Assembly: GCA_946536145.1 (NCBI GenBank)
Contig: CAMNEA010000016.1
Location: forward strand, 1 to 47,182
Length of the DNA stretch: 47,182 nucleotides
Source: an uncultured Butyrivibrio sp.
GTDB lineage: Bacteria > Bacillota > Clostridia > Lachnospirales > Lachnospiraceae
Direction: 5' to 3'
Positions 16,552-25,631 of the stretch are shown in pieces; position 1 is the stretch's first letter, and every line of letters begins with the position of its first letter. Both the position numbers and the translations under genes were made by a program. The notes beneath the pieces are model-generated. The model was not told where the DNA came from. It saw only the letters and a list, made by a program, of their open reading frames with translations, and ran no database searches.

Positions 16552-17157
16552 TTACTTTCCTTTACTGATAAATTTGTCGCACATATCAACTGCAAAGTCG
16601 ACAGGATATAATTGTACCATAATTGAATCAATAAGGTTACCTATGGTCATCCTGAAAGCAATTTTTACAAACTTATCCAGTGTAGTGTCAAACATCTTCT
16701 CAAAGACCTTGATGCTCTCAACATCTATCTGATTAACAATAGGCGTACTTATATCTGTAGCAATACCAAGAAGAGATGACAGCGAAGTTGCGCTGGTTCC
16801 CATCATCTGGTTCATAGCTTCCGAAGCAGCAGAGAGATGAAGGTCTGTGATCTCCCCTGAAGTATTGGTTCCGTCACCACCCATCATCAGATCAGTCATT
16901 ACTTTCACATCATGTTCCTTGAGAACAAGTACATTGTTCCCCTGAAGGCCTTTTACATAATGTATCTGAACAAAAATACAGGTTTTCTCATAATCATCAA
17001 GCGCCTCACTTCTCTTTATTACTCTGACGTTGGGCGTTGTGATATCAACCTTTTTATTAACCATCATGCTTAATGTTGTAGCTGAATTGCCCATACTGAT
17101 ATTGGCAATTTCTCCAATTATATCTATCTGTTCATTAGTAAGAGCAAACTCTTCCAA
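16552..17157 (-). CDS. cheC: CheC-family CheY-P phosphatase
   Basis: A 201-residue protein with two copies of the CheC/FliY phosphatase motif: IIGEIANISMGNSATTLS near residue 12 and ASEAMNQMMGTSATSLS near 115, each with the Glu and Asn used to remove phosphate from CheY-P. Length fits CheC, without a CheD gene beside it. I place the start at TTG 17155-17157 because a full GGAGGTGA lies at 17163-17170. An in-frame ATG at 17193 would add 12 residues but has no ribosome binding site and lies at the predicted transcription start of the promoter at 17200-17228. First gene of the six-gene leftward operon ending at 8562, so adaptation of chemotaxis and c-di-GMP synthesis may be expressed together. 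Confidence 0.82.
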   Translation of the reverse strand: MEEFALTNEQIDIIGEIANISMGNSATTLSMMVNKKVDITTPNVRVIKRSEALDDYEKTCIFVQIHYVKGLQGNNVLVLKEHDVKVMTDLMMGGDGTNTSGEITDLHLSAASEAMNQMMGTSATSLSSLLGIATDISTPIVNQIDVESIKVFEKMFDTTLDKFVKIAFRMTIGNLIDSIMVQLYPVDFAVDMCDKFISKGK

Positions 17158-17199
17158 ATCAGTCACCTCCATCGTCAGATTATAAGAACCCATATAAAT

Positions 17200-17228
17200 A
17201 TTTTAGTGTATTTTTACAGCCTTTGTAA
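17200..17228 (-). promoter_or_regulatory. Predicted promoter of the cheC operon
   Basis: Leftward TTACAA (17223-17228) and TAAAAT (17200-17205), 17 bp apart. Transcription would begin near 17193, leaving a leader of about 36 bases before the TTG start at 17157. Confidence 0.55.
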
Positions 17229-17334
17229 AGCGTGATTTACGGTTATTAGAAAAGCTTTATTCTTTTTTTAGGAAATATATATTCTTGAAGCAAAGTTTGC
17301 TAAAAATATATATTTGAGATTATTTTTGTCGCTT

Positions 17335-17396
17335 TGTGATTATTTAATAAAAACTCATGTGATTATTTGTGATTTATTTTGATTGTTTTTGATTTA
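17335..17396 (+). promoter_or_regulatory. Cluster of TGTGATT direct repeats before the fructose regulator gene
   Basis: TGTGATTATTT occurs at 17335-17345 and 17358-17368, overlapped by TGTGATTTATTT at 17368-17379, with TTGATTG and TTGATTT following to 17396. Direct repeats of this kind, 40-100 bases before a DeoR-family gene, are a reasonable operator candidate for autoregulation; this is an inference without a known consensus. Confidence 0.4.
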
Positions 17397-17440
17397 ATTC
17401 GGTGGTAAAGTGATGTTATCAGATCGAAACAGGAGGAGTG

Positions 17441-18196
17441 ATGCGCATGCTTACGCAGGAGAGACGTGATCTGATCGTCCAGTACATAAACGAAAAGAAT
17501 GCAGTGACAGTCGCTGAACTCATGGAGGAATTTGACGCCTCCGCAGCTACGATAAGGCGAGATCTGTCAGTACTTCACGACGAACACAAGATACTCAAGG
17601 TGTTCGGAGGTGCCACTTCTTTTACTGCCTCTGACGTAAACACTTCAGAGCCAACAGTCTCTGCCAAGAAGACTCTCAATGTCGAGGAAAAGGACATCAT
17701 CAGCAAGTACGCCGCATCACTTATCAATGATGACGACTTTGTCTACATTGATTCCGGGACCACTACTCTTGAGATGATCAAGTACATTGATAACACCAGG
17801 GCCAAGTACATCACAAACGGCATTGTGCATGCCAAGATGCTCCTTGAGAAGAGCCTTCCCACAATGATCATAGGCGGCAGATGCAAGGCATCCACAGAGG
17901 CTATAGTTGGTCCGGAATGTATCGAGGGGATAAGGAAGTATCACTTTACCAAGGCTTTCATGGGAACCAACGGCATCTCAACTTCAGCAGGTTTCACCAC
18001 TCCCGATGTTGATGAAGCTCTGGTCAAGGAAGAGGCCGTAAGGCACGCTTATATTTCCTACATTCTCGCTGACCACACCAAATTCGGCCAGATAAGTTCA
18101 GTAACATTTGCAGACATCACAAGCTGCTGCATCATTACAGATCAGGAAGTAAGTAAAAATTATTTGGGAAAAACGATCATAAAGGTCGTCAGATAA
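17441..18196 (+). CDS. DeoR-family transcriptional regulator of the fructose operon
   Basis: A 251-residue regulator with an N-terminal winged helix-turn-helix (LTQERRDLIVQYI, then VAELMEEFDASAATIRRDLSVL, about residues 3-57) and a C-terminal sugar-phosphate sensing domain with YIDSGTTTLEM, TNGIVHAKMLL, IIGG and FMGTNGIS typical of DeoR/FruR/LacR proteins. It probably represses fruK-fruA and is relieved by fructose-1-phosphate, as known for relatives. AGGAGG lies at 17431-17436; ATG at 17441 or 17447 are both possible, the latter giving the common MLTQER start. The fruK gene follows 53 bases later on the same strand, which supports the assignment. No terminator separates them. Confidence 0.88.
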   Translation: MRMLTQERRDLIVQYINEKNAVTVAELMEEFDASAATIRRDLSVLHDEHKILKVFGGATSFTASDVNTSEPTVSAKKTLNVEEKDIISKYAASLINDDDFVYIDSGTTTLEMIKYIDNTRAKYITNGIVHAKMLLEKSLPTMIIGGRCKASTEAIVGPECIEGIRKYHFTKAFMGTNGISTSAGFTTPDVDEALVKEEAVRHAYISYILADHTKFGQISSVTFADITSCCIITDQEVSKNYLGKTIIKVVR

Positions 18197-18249
18197 GATG
18201 GTCAAGGCTCTTTATATAAGACCATCAGGATCAGAAACGGAGGTAAAAA

Positions 18250-19155
18250 ATGATCTATACCGTCACATTTAATCCCGCCATTGATTATGTTGTAAGGATG
18301 AGCGACGAGCTCCTTCCCGGCATGACCAACCGCTCCGATTCAGAGGAGTGCTACTTTGGCGGCAAGGGCATAAATGTCTCTACAATCCTCAAGAATCTTG
18401 GGATTGAGAATACTGCCCTCGGCTTTATTGCAGGTTTTACAGGAAAGGCAATTGTTGAAAGTGTAAAGGCCAAAGGCATTCAGGCAAATTTCGTGGAGCT
18501 GCCGGAAGGTATTTCCAGGATAAATGTCAAGATAAAGGGTGCCGCTGAAACCGAGATAAACGCACAGGGCCCAAAGATTCCCGAGGATGCTCAGAAAAAG
18601 CTCTTCGACATTATCAACACTCTTGTTGACGGAGATATGCTGATTCTTGCAGGAAGTATACCCAACTCTCTTCCGAGCGATGTATACGAGAAGATACTTG
18701 CGCTTGTCAGCGACAGGAAAATTGACGTCGTAGTGGATGCGACCAAGGATCTTTTAAAGAACGTCCTTAAGTATCATCCATTTTTGATAAAGCCCAACAA
18801 TCATGAACTTGGCGAGATGTTCGGAACAGTTCTGAAAACTGATGACGAACTTGAAGAACACGCCAAAAAGCTTCAGGAAATGGGTGCCAGAAATGTACTC
18901 ATATCCATGGCAGGCGACGGAGCGATGCTGATATCGGAAGATGGGCAGAAATTCAGGATCGGCGTTCCCAAGGGAACCGTCAGAAACTCCGTTGGAGCCG
19001 GCGACTCAATGGTTGCAGGCTTTATAGCCGGATACTTCAGGAATAAGAGTTATGAGGAAGCTCTTAAGATGGGTACCGCAGCCGGAAGCGCAACAGCTTT
19101 TTCGGATGATCTCGCCACAGGCGAATCAATAATGCAGCTTTATGAAAAACTTTAA
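18250..19155 (+). CDS. fruK: 1-phosphofructokinase
   Basis: A 301-residue PfkB-family kinase that phosphorylates fructose-1-phosphate to fructose-1,6-bisphosphate. The N-terminal MIYTVTFNPAIDYVV and GGKGINVSTILKNLG (about 36-50) are the substrate-side signatures of 1-phosphofructokinases, and the C-terminal VRNSVGAGDSMVAGF (about 243-257) contains the catalytic Asp of the PfkB motif. Length is standard. GGAGGT lies about 5 bases before the ATG. It sits between the regulator and the fructose PTS gene, so the three form the usual fruR-fruK-fruA module. The related tagatose-6-phosphate kinase is less likely because the adjacent PTS is of the fructose type. Confidence 0.93.
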   Translation: MIYTVTFNPAIDYVVRMSDELLPGMTNRSDSEECYFGGKGINVSTILKNLGIENTALGFIAGFTGKAIVESVKAKGIQANFVELPEGISRINVKIKGAAETEINAQGPKIPEDAQKKLFDIINTLVDGDMLILAGSIPNSLPSDVYEKILALVSDRKIDVVVDATKDLLKNVLKYHPFLIKPNNHELGEMFGTVLKTDDELEEHAKKLQEMGARNVLISMAGDGAMLISEDGQKFRIGVPKGTVRNSVGAGDSMVAGFIAGYFRNKSYEEALKMGTAAGSATAFSDDLATGESIMQLYEKL

Positions 19156-19212
19156 AGAGGGAAGTTTTTATAAAGGATAAATTCACAGGCAAGAGCCAAA
19201 AAAGGAGGGACT

Positions 19213-21153
19213 ATGAAAATCACAGATTTACTTATCCGGGACGGTATCACTCTGAATGCAGATGTAGCCGACCAAAACGCAGCTATTGACAAACTGATCG
19301 AGCTTCACACAAAGGTTGGCAATTTAAATGACGCCAAGGCATTTAAGGAAGCTATCCTTGCAAGAGAGGCAAAGGGATCAACTGCCATAGGAATGGGGAT
19401 TGCAGTACCACATGGCAAGTCATCTTCCGTTTCAAAGGCAGGTGTTACAGCCATGACAGTACCGGCAGGAATAGACTACAAGTCACTTGACGGCAAGCCC
19501 AGCAATCTGTTCTTTATGATTGCCGCACCCGACACAGCTGCAGATACACATCTCGAAGTTCTGTCCAAGCTGATGACGCTTTTAATGGATCCGAATTTTT
19601 CCAGGAAACTTGTTGAGGCAAAGACTGCTGACGAATTTCTTGCTATAATTGATGATAAGGAAAAAGAGAAAGACAAGGAAGCAAATGCCAAGAAAGCTGC
19701 TACTGCTGCTGTTGCCAAGGCAGAGCCAACAGGTAACACCAAACTGGTAGGTGTTACAGCATGTCCTACAGGTATCGCTCACACCTTCATGGCAGCCGAA
19801 GCACTTGAGCTCAAGGCCAAAGAGCTCGGAATTGCTATCAAAGTAGAGAAAGACGGATCAGGCGGAGCAAAGGATGTTCTTACTTCTGCCGAGATCGCAG
19901 AAGCAGATGCTGTTATAGTAGCCTGCGACAAGAACATAGATATGGGAAGATTCGATGGCAAGAAGGTTCTTATCACATCAACAAAAGAAGCCATCCACAA
20001 TCCCAAGGATCTTATTGATAAGGCAACAACCGGCCAGGTAAGCGTTTACCACCATACAGGTACCGTTGCAAAGTCAGATGATTCAGCTAACGAGAGTGCA
20101 GGAAGAAAGGCATACAAGCACCTGATGAATGGTGTTTCACATATGCTTCCGTTCGTTATCGGAGGCGGTATCCTGATCGCCATTGCATTCCTTCTCGATG
20201 ACTATTCGATCGATCCTTCGAACTTCGGTAGCAACACACCTGTTGCTGCATGGCTTAAGTCAATCGGAGGCGCAGCATTCGGATTCATGCTTCCTATACT
20301 CGCAGGTTTCATTGCCCAGAGTATTGCTGACCGTCCCGGTCTCGCAGTTGGTTTTGTAGGCGGATATCTCGCTTCTACCGGTGCAACATTTGCAGCTCCC
20401 GGCGGAGATGTTCCTTCGGCTTTCCTTGGTGCTCTTGTAGCAGGTTTTGTCGGCGGTTACATCGTTCTCGGACTCAGAAAGGTATGCGACAAGCTCCCTG
20501 CAGCACTTGAGGGAATCAAGCCGGTACTCATCTATCCTCTTGCAGGAACACTTCTCATCGGTATTGTAATGTGCCTCATCAATCCTATCGTAGGCGCGCT
20601 CAATGCATGGATCGCAGGTGTACTTACCGGAATGTCAAGCGGATCGATCATCATACTCGGAGCACTTCTCGGAGCAATGATGGCAACAGATATGGGCGGC
20701 CCTCTCAACAAGGCAGCTTACGCATTTGGTCTTGCAAGCCTTGCAAATCAGAACGAGACAGGTTATATGATCATGGCAGCTATCATGGTTGGTGGTATGG
20801 TTCCTCCTATCGCAATAGCGCTTGCCACAATCTTCTTTAAGAATAAATTCACAGAAGCTGAGAGAAAATCAGGTCCTGTAAACTTCATCATGGGTCTCAG
20901 CTTTATAACAGAGGGTGCTATCCCGTTCGCTGCTGCTGATCCTATTCACGTAATTCCTTCACTTCTTGTTGGATCAGGTGTTGCAGGTGCTCTCTCAATG
21001 GCCTTCAAGTGCACACTTATGGCTCCTCACGGCGGAATCTTTGTATTCCCTGTAGTTGGAAATGTTGCAATGTATCTTGTTGCACTTCTTGCAGGTTCAG
21101 TTGTTGGATGTCTTCTTCTTGGTATTCTTAAAAAGAACGCCACAGAAGCTTAA
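19213..21153 (+). CDS. fruA: Fructose PTS permease, EIIABC fusion
   Basis: A 646-residue phosphotransferase permease that imports fructose and releases it as fructose-1-phosphate. Order A-B-C: EIIA about 1-150 with phosphorylated His67 (AVPHGKS), an Ala/Lys/Glu-rich linker, EIIB about 175-275 with Cys184 (TACPTGIAHT), and the membrane EIIC about 305-640 with about nine helices and motifs GGGILIAIAF, DMGGPLNKAAY, FITEGAIPFAAADP and APHGG. AAAGGAGGGA directly precedes the ATG. It works with the HPr and Enzyme I encoded immediately downstream and with FruK. The module order is the same as in many Firmicutes FruA proteins. Confidence 0.96.
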   Translation: MKITDLLIRDGITLNADVADQNAAIDKLIELHTKVGNLNDAKAFKEAILAREAKGSTAIGMGIAVPHGKSSSVSKAGVTAMTVPAGIDYKSLDGKPSNLFFMIAAPDTAADTHLEVLSKLMTLLMDPNFSRKLVEAKTADEFLAIIDDKEKEKDKEANAKKAATAAVAKAEPTGNTKLVGVTACPTGIAHTFMAAEALELKAKELGIAIKVEKDGSGGAKDVLTSAEIAEADAVIVACDKNIDMGRFDGKKVLITSTKEAIHNPKDLIDKATTGQVSVYHHTGTVAKSDDSANESAGRKAYKHLMNGVSHMLPFVIGGGILIAIAFLLDDYSIDPSNFGSNTPVAAWLKSIGGAAFGFMLPILAGFIAQSIADRPGLAVGFVGGYLASTGATFAAPGGDVPSAFLGALVAGFVGGYIVLGLRKVCDKLPAALEGIKPVLIYPLAGTLLIGIVMCLINPIVGALNAWIAGVLTGMSSGSIIILGALLGAMMATDMGGPLNKAAYAFGLASLANQNETGYMIMAAIMVGGMVPPIAIALATIFFKNKFTEAERKSGPVNFIMGLSFITEGAIPFAAADPIHVIPSLLVGSGVAGALSMAFKCTLMAPHGGIFVFPVVGNVAMYLVALLAGSVVGCLLLGILKKNATEA

Positions 21154-21166
21154 ACAATATCAAACC

Positions 21167-21201
21167 GGAACAGGGTGGTCTGTGTTGGCCGCCCCTGTTC
21201 C
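21167..21201 (+). other. Stem-loop between fruA and ptsH
   Basis: GGAACAGGG (21167-21175) pairs with CCCTGTTCC (21193-21201), with GGTC/GGCC extending the stem inside. No T-run follows, and ptsH starts 24 bases later. It may be a weak attenuator or an RNA-stability element separating fru from pts expression. Confidence 0.55.
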
Positions 21202-21224
21202 ATTAAAAGAAAGGATGACAAATT

Positions 21225-21488
21225 ATGGTATCACAGAAAATCACAATTACTAACGAACAGGGCATGCACATGCGTCCCGCCAGCGTATTCAGCCAGGCAA
21301 TGACTCCTTTTGCCAGCGACGTCAAGGTTGTTTTCAACGGAACAGCTTATGACGCAAAGAGCGTTATGATGCTCATGAGCGCATGCATCAAATGCGGCGC
21401 CGAGATCGAAGTACAGTGTGACGGAGCAGACGAAGCAGATGCACTTAAAAAGGCTATTGAGCTCATTGAAAGCGGCCTGGGAGATTGA
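21225..21488 (+). CDS. ptsH: Phosphocarrier protein HPr
   Basis: An 87-residue HPr, the small carrier that passes phosphate from Enzyme I to PTS permeases. His15 is in QGMHMRPAS, where GLHARPA is usual, and Ser46, the site phosphorylated by HPr kinase for carbon catabolite repression, is in DAKSVMMLM. The following segment has two cysteines (SACIKCGAEI) in place of the usual SLGIKKGA or similar. GAAAGGATGA serves as ribosome binding site. Placement after fruA and before the Enzyme I gene is unusual compared with a separate ptsHI operon. Given the Met16 and Cys substitutions, it could be the general HPr or a fructose-dedicated paralogue; conserved Ser46 favours the general one. Confidence 0.93.
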   Translation: MVSQKITITNEQGMHMRPASVFSQAMTPFASDVKVVFNGTAYDAKSVMMLMSACIKCGAEIEVQCDGADEADALKKAIELIESGLGD

Positions 21489-21565
21489 CCATTATCACTT
21501 AACGAGGTTCTATCGAGTTTAGTGAGAATGGTCGTTCTGGCGAGGGCTCTGCCCGAGAGCAGAAC
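21487..21565 (+). other. Two stem-loops between ptsH and ptsI
   Basis: Stem 1 joins GACCATT (21487-21493) with AATGGTC (21527-21533) and continues inward with TCACT/AGTGA. Stem 2 joins GTTCTG (21534-21539) with CAGAAC (21560-21565), with GGGC/GCCC inside. They are adjacent, start at the ptsH stop codon and are not followed by a T-run. Confidence 0.55.
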
Positions 21566-21613
21566 TTCCTTATAATGGATCACCAAAAAACAGTCTAATT
21601 CAGGAGAATAGGT

Positions 21614-23320
21614 ATGATTAACGGAATCGCCGCATCGCGCGGAATTGGTATTGGCAGTATCTGCGTCATCAAAGAGCATGAGCTCAAGTATGAGGCAGTT
21701 AAGGTGGAAGATGTCGAAAGCGAAAAGAAGCGCTTTGACGACGCCATCGAACAGTTTAAAGCAGAAACTATGGAAATGGCAGAGGACATCAGAAAGAGAA
21801 TTGGCCCCAAGGAAGCTGAGATACTGGAGGGTCATCTTGTGATGATAACCGACCCGTCCATGTCCGGTGAGATGGGCAAGATGATAGCCGCCGGCCAGTG
21901 TGCCGAATCTGCTGTTGAGGCTGTCTGTGATATGTTCATAGGTATGTTCTCCAAGATGGATGATGAGATGATGCGCCAGAGGGCGTCTGATATCAGTGAT
22001 GTCAAGGTAAGTCTCCTCAAGATCCTTCTCGGAATTGAGGATGTTGATATCAGCAAGGTTGCTCCCGGAACAATACTGGTTGCAAGGGATCTGACACCAT
22101 CCATGACGTCTCAGATCGTAAAAGAAAACGTTGCCGGAATAATAACAGAGGTGGGCGGCAAAACCTCTCACTCTGCTATCCTCGCAAGGGCTCTTGAGAT
22201 TCCTGCCGTTCTCTCTGTTCCCGATATCACCTCTACCGTCAAGGACAAGGATACTGCTATCGTAGACGGAACTGAAGGCGTGGTCTATATCAATCCTGAG
22301 GGAGATGTTCTTTCCCAGTACATAATAAAGCGCGAGGAGTACATCAAAAAGCAGGCTGAGCTTCAGGGCTTTATGGGAAAAGAAACTGTTACCGCTGACG
22401 GTAAGTCCGTAGAACTTTTCTGCAACATCGGAACGCCCAAGGATGCCAAAAAGGCGATGGAATGTGACGGCGAAGGAATAGGTCTTTTCCGCTCGGAGTT
22501 CCTTTTCATGGATACCAACCACCTTCCTACGGAAGATGAGCAGTTTGCTGCCTACAAGGAAGCTGCCGAGATCATGCAGGGAAGAGCCGTTATCATAAGG
22601 ACGCTTGATGTGGGCGGTGACAAGGATATTCCTTATCTCAATATCAAGAAAGAGGAGAATCCATTCCTTGGCTACAGAGCTGTGCGCTACTGTCTTGGCA
22701 ACAAGGACAGCTACATGGTTCAGCTGCGTGCCATTGTCAGAGCCAGCGCCTTTGGAAAGGTTAAGATCATGATTCCTCTCGTTACCTGCGTTGAAGAGAT
22801 CCGTGCAGTAAAAGAGATGGTCGCAGAAATCAAGAAGGACTTTGATGAAAAGAATATCGCCTATGACAAGGACATAGAAGTAGGATGCATGATTGAAACA
22901 CCGGCTGCCTCTCTCATTGCTGATATCATGGCAAAAGAAGCCGATTTCTTCTCTATCGGAACCAATGACCTCACTCAGTATACGATGAGCGTTGACAGAG
23001 GAAATGCAGATGTAGCATACCTCTACTCCACTTTCCAGCCATCAGTGCTCCGCTCGATCAAGCATATAATAGAGTGCGGAACAGCTGCAGGAATCCCTGT
23101 AGGAATGTGCGGAGAAGCTGCTGCCGATCCTCTGATGATACCACTTCTGATTTCTTTCGGACTTACGGAATTTTCAGTAAATCCTGTGCTGGTACTGACC
23201 GCAAGATGCATAATCTCCAAGTGGAGCAAGGCTGATGCCGACGCACTTGCAGCAAAGGTACTCTCCCTCGATACAGAGGCCGAGATTGTAGCGCTTTTAA
23301 AGGAATCAGCAAAAGAATAA
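21614..23320 (+). CDS. ptsI: PTS Enzyme I (PEP-protein phosphotransferase)
   Basis: A 568-residue Enzyme I, which takes phosphate from PEP and gives it to HPr. The N-terminal HPr-binding and phosphohistidine domains contain the active His186 in EVGGKTSHSAILARAL; the C-terminal TIM barrel (about 260-568) has GIGLFRSEFLFMD, LDVGGDKDIPY, GCMIETPAAS, FFSIGTNDLTQY and the catalytic Cys in GMCGEAAADP. The last motif usually reads GMCGEMAGD, a minor change. CAGGAGAATAGGT precedes the ATG. It is expressed after ptsH across a 125-base spacer with two hairpins and ends at a bidirectional terminator. Confidence 0.95.
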   Translation: MINGIAASRGIGIGSICVIKEHELKYEAVKVEDVESEKKRFDDAIEQFKAETMEMAEDIRKRIGPKEAEILEGHLVMITDPSMSGEMGKMIAAGQCAESAVEAVCDMFIGMFSKMDDEMMRQRASDISDVKVSLLKILLGIEDVDISKVAPGTILVARDLTPSMTSQIVKENVAGIITEVGGKTSHSAILARALEIPAVLSVPDITSTVKDKDTAIVDGTEGVVYINPEGDVLSQYIIKREEYIKKQAELQGFMGKETVTADGKSVELFCNIGTPKDAKKAMECDGEGIGLFRSEFLFMDTNHLPTEDEQFAAYKEAAEIMQGRAVIIRTLDVGGDKDIPYLNIKKEENPFLGYRAVRYCLGNKDSYMVQLRAIVRASAFGKVKIMIPLVTCVEEIRAVKEMVAEIKKDFDEKNIAYDKDIEVGCMIETPAASLIADIMAKEADFFSIGTNDLTQYTMSVDRGNADVAYLYSTFQPSVLRSIKHIIECGTAAGIPVGMCGEAAADPLMIPLLISFGLTEFSVNPVLVLTARCIISKWSKADADALAAKVLSLDTEAEIVALLKESAKE

Positions 23321-23333
23321 ACGTATTAATGTA

Positions 23334-23368
23334 AAAAGCGCCCGCGGCTTAAATGCCCGGGCGCTTTT
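23334..23368. terminator. Bidirectional terminator shared by ptsI and gdhA
   Basis: AAAAGCGCCCG (23334-23344) pairs with CGGGCGCTTTT (23358-23368), giving a GC-rich stem with T-runs on both strands. It lies between the convergent ptsI and gdhA genes, 13 bases past one and 25 past the other. Confidence 0.88.
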
Positions 23369-23393
23369 GGTTTATAAGCGCAAATGCTTTGTT

Positions 23394-24731
<1,338 letters not shown>

Positions 24732-24779
24732 TCATTTCTCCTTCCTGGTGCTTTAATCCGGGTTTCAATTTTGTATACA

Positions 24780-24808
24780 ATTATACACTTTGGCAGTTTA
24801 AAGCGCAA
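24780..24808 (-). promoter_or_regulatory. Predicted sigma-A promoter of gdhA
   Basis: Leftward TTGCGC (24803-24808) and a perfect TATAAT (24780-24785), 17 bp apart, about 50 bases before the gdhA ATG. Confidence 0.72.
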
Positions 24809-24827
24809 GAGTTTTTTATCATCATAT

Positions 24828-25595
24828 TTACTGCGCAAAATTGTACTCCGAGAGGTCTGAAACAATCACAATCTCTGATATTTCAGTAACCTTTTTTTCC
24901 TCTATTACATATTTCACAACACCGTAGGACTCAGTCACTTCTTCTTCGGAATCATATTGGCCTACAACAGCATATCCGATACCGCTCTCACTATCCGGAT
25001 CCACATAGAAATGATAGCCGTCAAAGTCAGCCTCATCATAGCTTAAAGGTTCTGTGCTGGCATCCACAAAATAGTACCACTGATATTCTCCGGGATCGGT
25101 AATATTGACTGAAAGTGTACCGTCTTCCTCTATATAGCAGAATATTGAATTATCTTCAGAGTAGTAATTTGTAGATATCGAAGTCTGTTCTTCTTCATAT
25201 TCGCCACCGCCGACTATCTGATAATAAATAAAGAAAATAAGCGTAAGTACGAACATCCCGATGAACATTATGCTCATCAGTTTAAAGAAGGATCTTTTCA
25301 TCTTGCGTCCGTCCTCTTCAAACTGTTTTCTGGCTTGTCGTCTCTCAGCCCTGCTCTCCTTCATCTGCTCTCCCGCAAAATCAAGAACAGATTTTACCGC
25401 CCCTGTCATATCAATGTTGACATTGTCAGCATGCTCTATTGTCGCGTGCTGAACATTATAATTGTTGATTGCTTTCTCAATAATAAATGATGTTCCGCAA
25501 AAAGGGCATACAGCCTTATCCGCTCCCGGATCAACCTCTACAGTTCCGCCGCACTGCGTGCACGAGGCAGGTACAATCTTAATATTTTCCGCCAT
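24828..25595 (-). CDS. Zinc-ribbon single-pass membrane protein
   Basis: A 255-residue protein of unknown function. Residues 12-33 form a zinc ribbon with two Cys-x2-Cys pairs (CTQCGG and CPFCG). A coiled, Arg/Glu-rich stretch follows (about 80-100), then one membrane helix (about 106-130, FIGMFVLTLIFFIYYQIV) and an acidic, Tyr-rich C-terminal domain (about 135-255) that probably lies outside the cell. ATG with AAAAGGAG. It starts 36 bases after the SleB-type hydrolase gene on the same strand and is probably cotranscribed with it. The build, metal-binding head inside and beta-rich domain outside, suggests sensing or scaffolding at the membrane, but no family is recognised. Confidence 0.65.
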   Translation of the reverse strand: MAENIKIVPASCTQCGGTVEVDPGADKAVCPFCGTSFIIEKAINNYNVQHATIEHADNVNIDMTGAVKSVLDFAGEQMKESRAERRQARKQFEEDGRKMKRSFFKLMSIMFIGMFVLTLIFFIYYQIVGGGEYEEEQTSISTNYYSEDNSIFCYIEEDGTLSVNITDPGEYQWYYFVDASTEPLSYDEADFDGYHFYVDPDSESGIGYAVVGQYDSEEEVTESYGVVKYVIEEKKVTEISEIVIVSDLSEYNFAQ

Positions 25596-25631
25596 TTCTC
25601 TTACACTCCTTTTATCATCCTTATAAGCAGC

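Noticed and set aside
15407..17157. A complete new defence or toxin-antitoxin system
   Set aside because: No nuclease, toxin, reverse transcriptase or similar effector was recognised here or elsewhere in the window; the genes fit signalling and housekeeping.
21347..22522. 391-residue leftward frame opposite ptsH and ptsI
   Set aside because: Antisense shadow of two well-recognised genes; its composition is not protein-like and no family is recognised.
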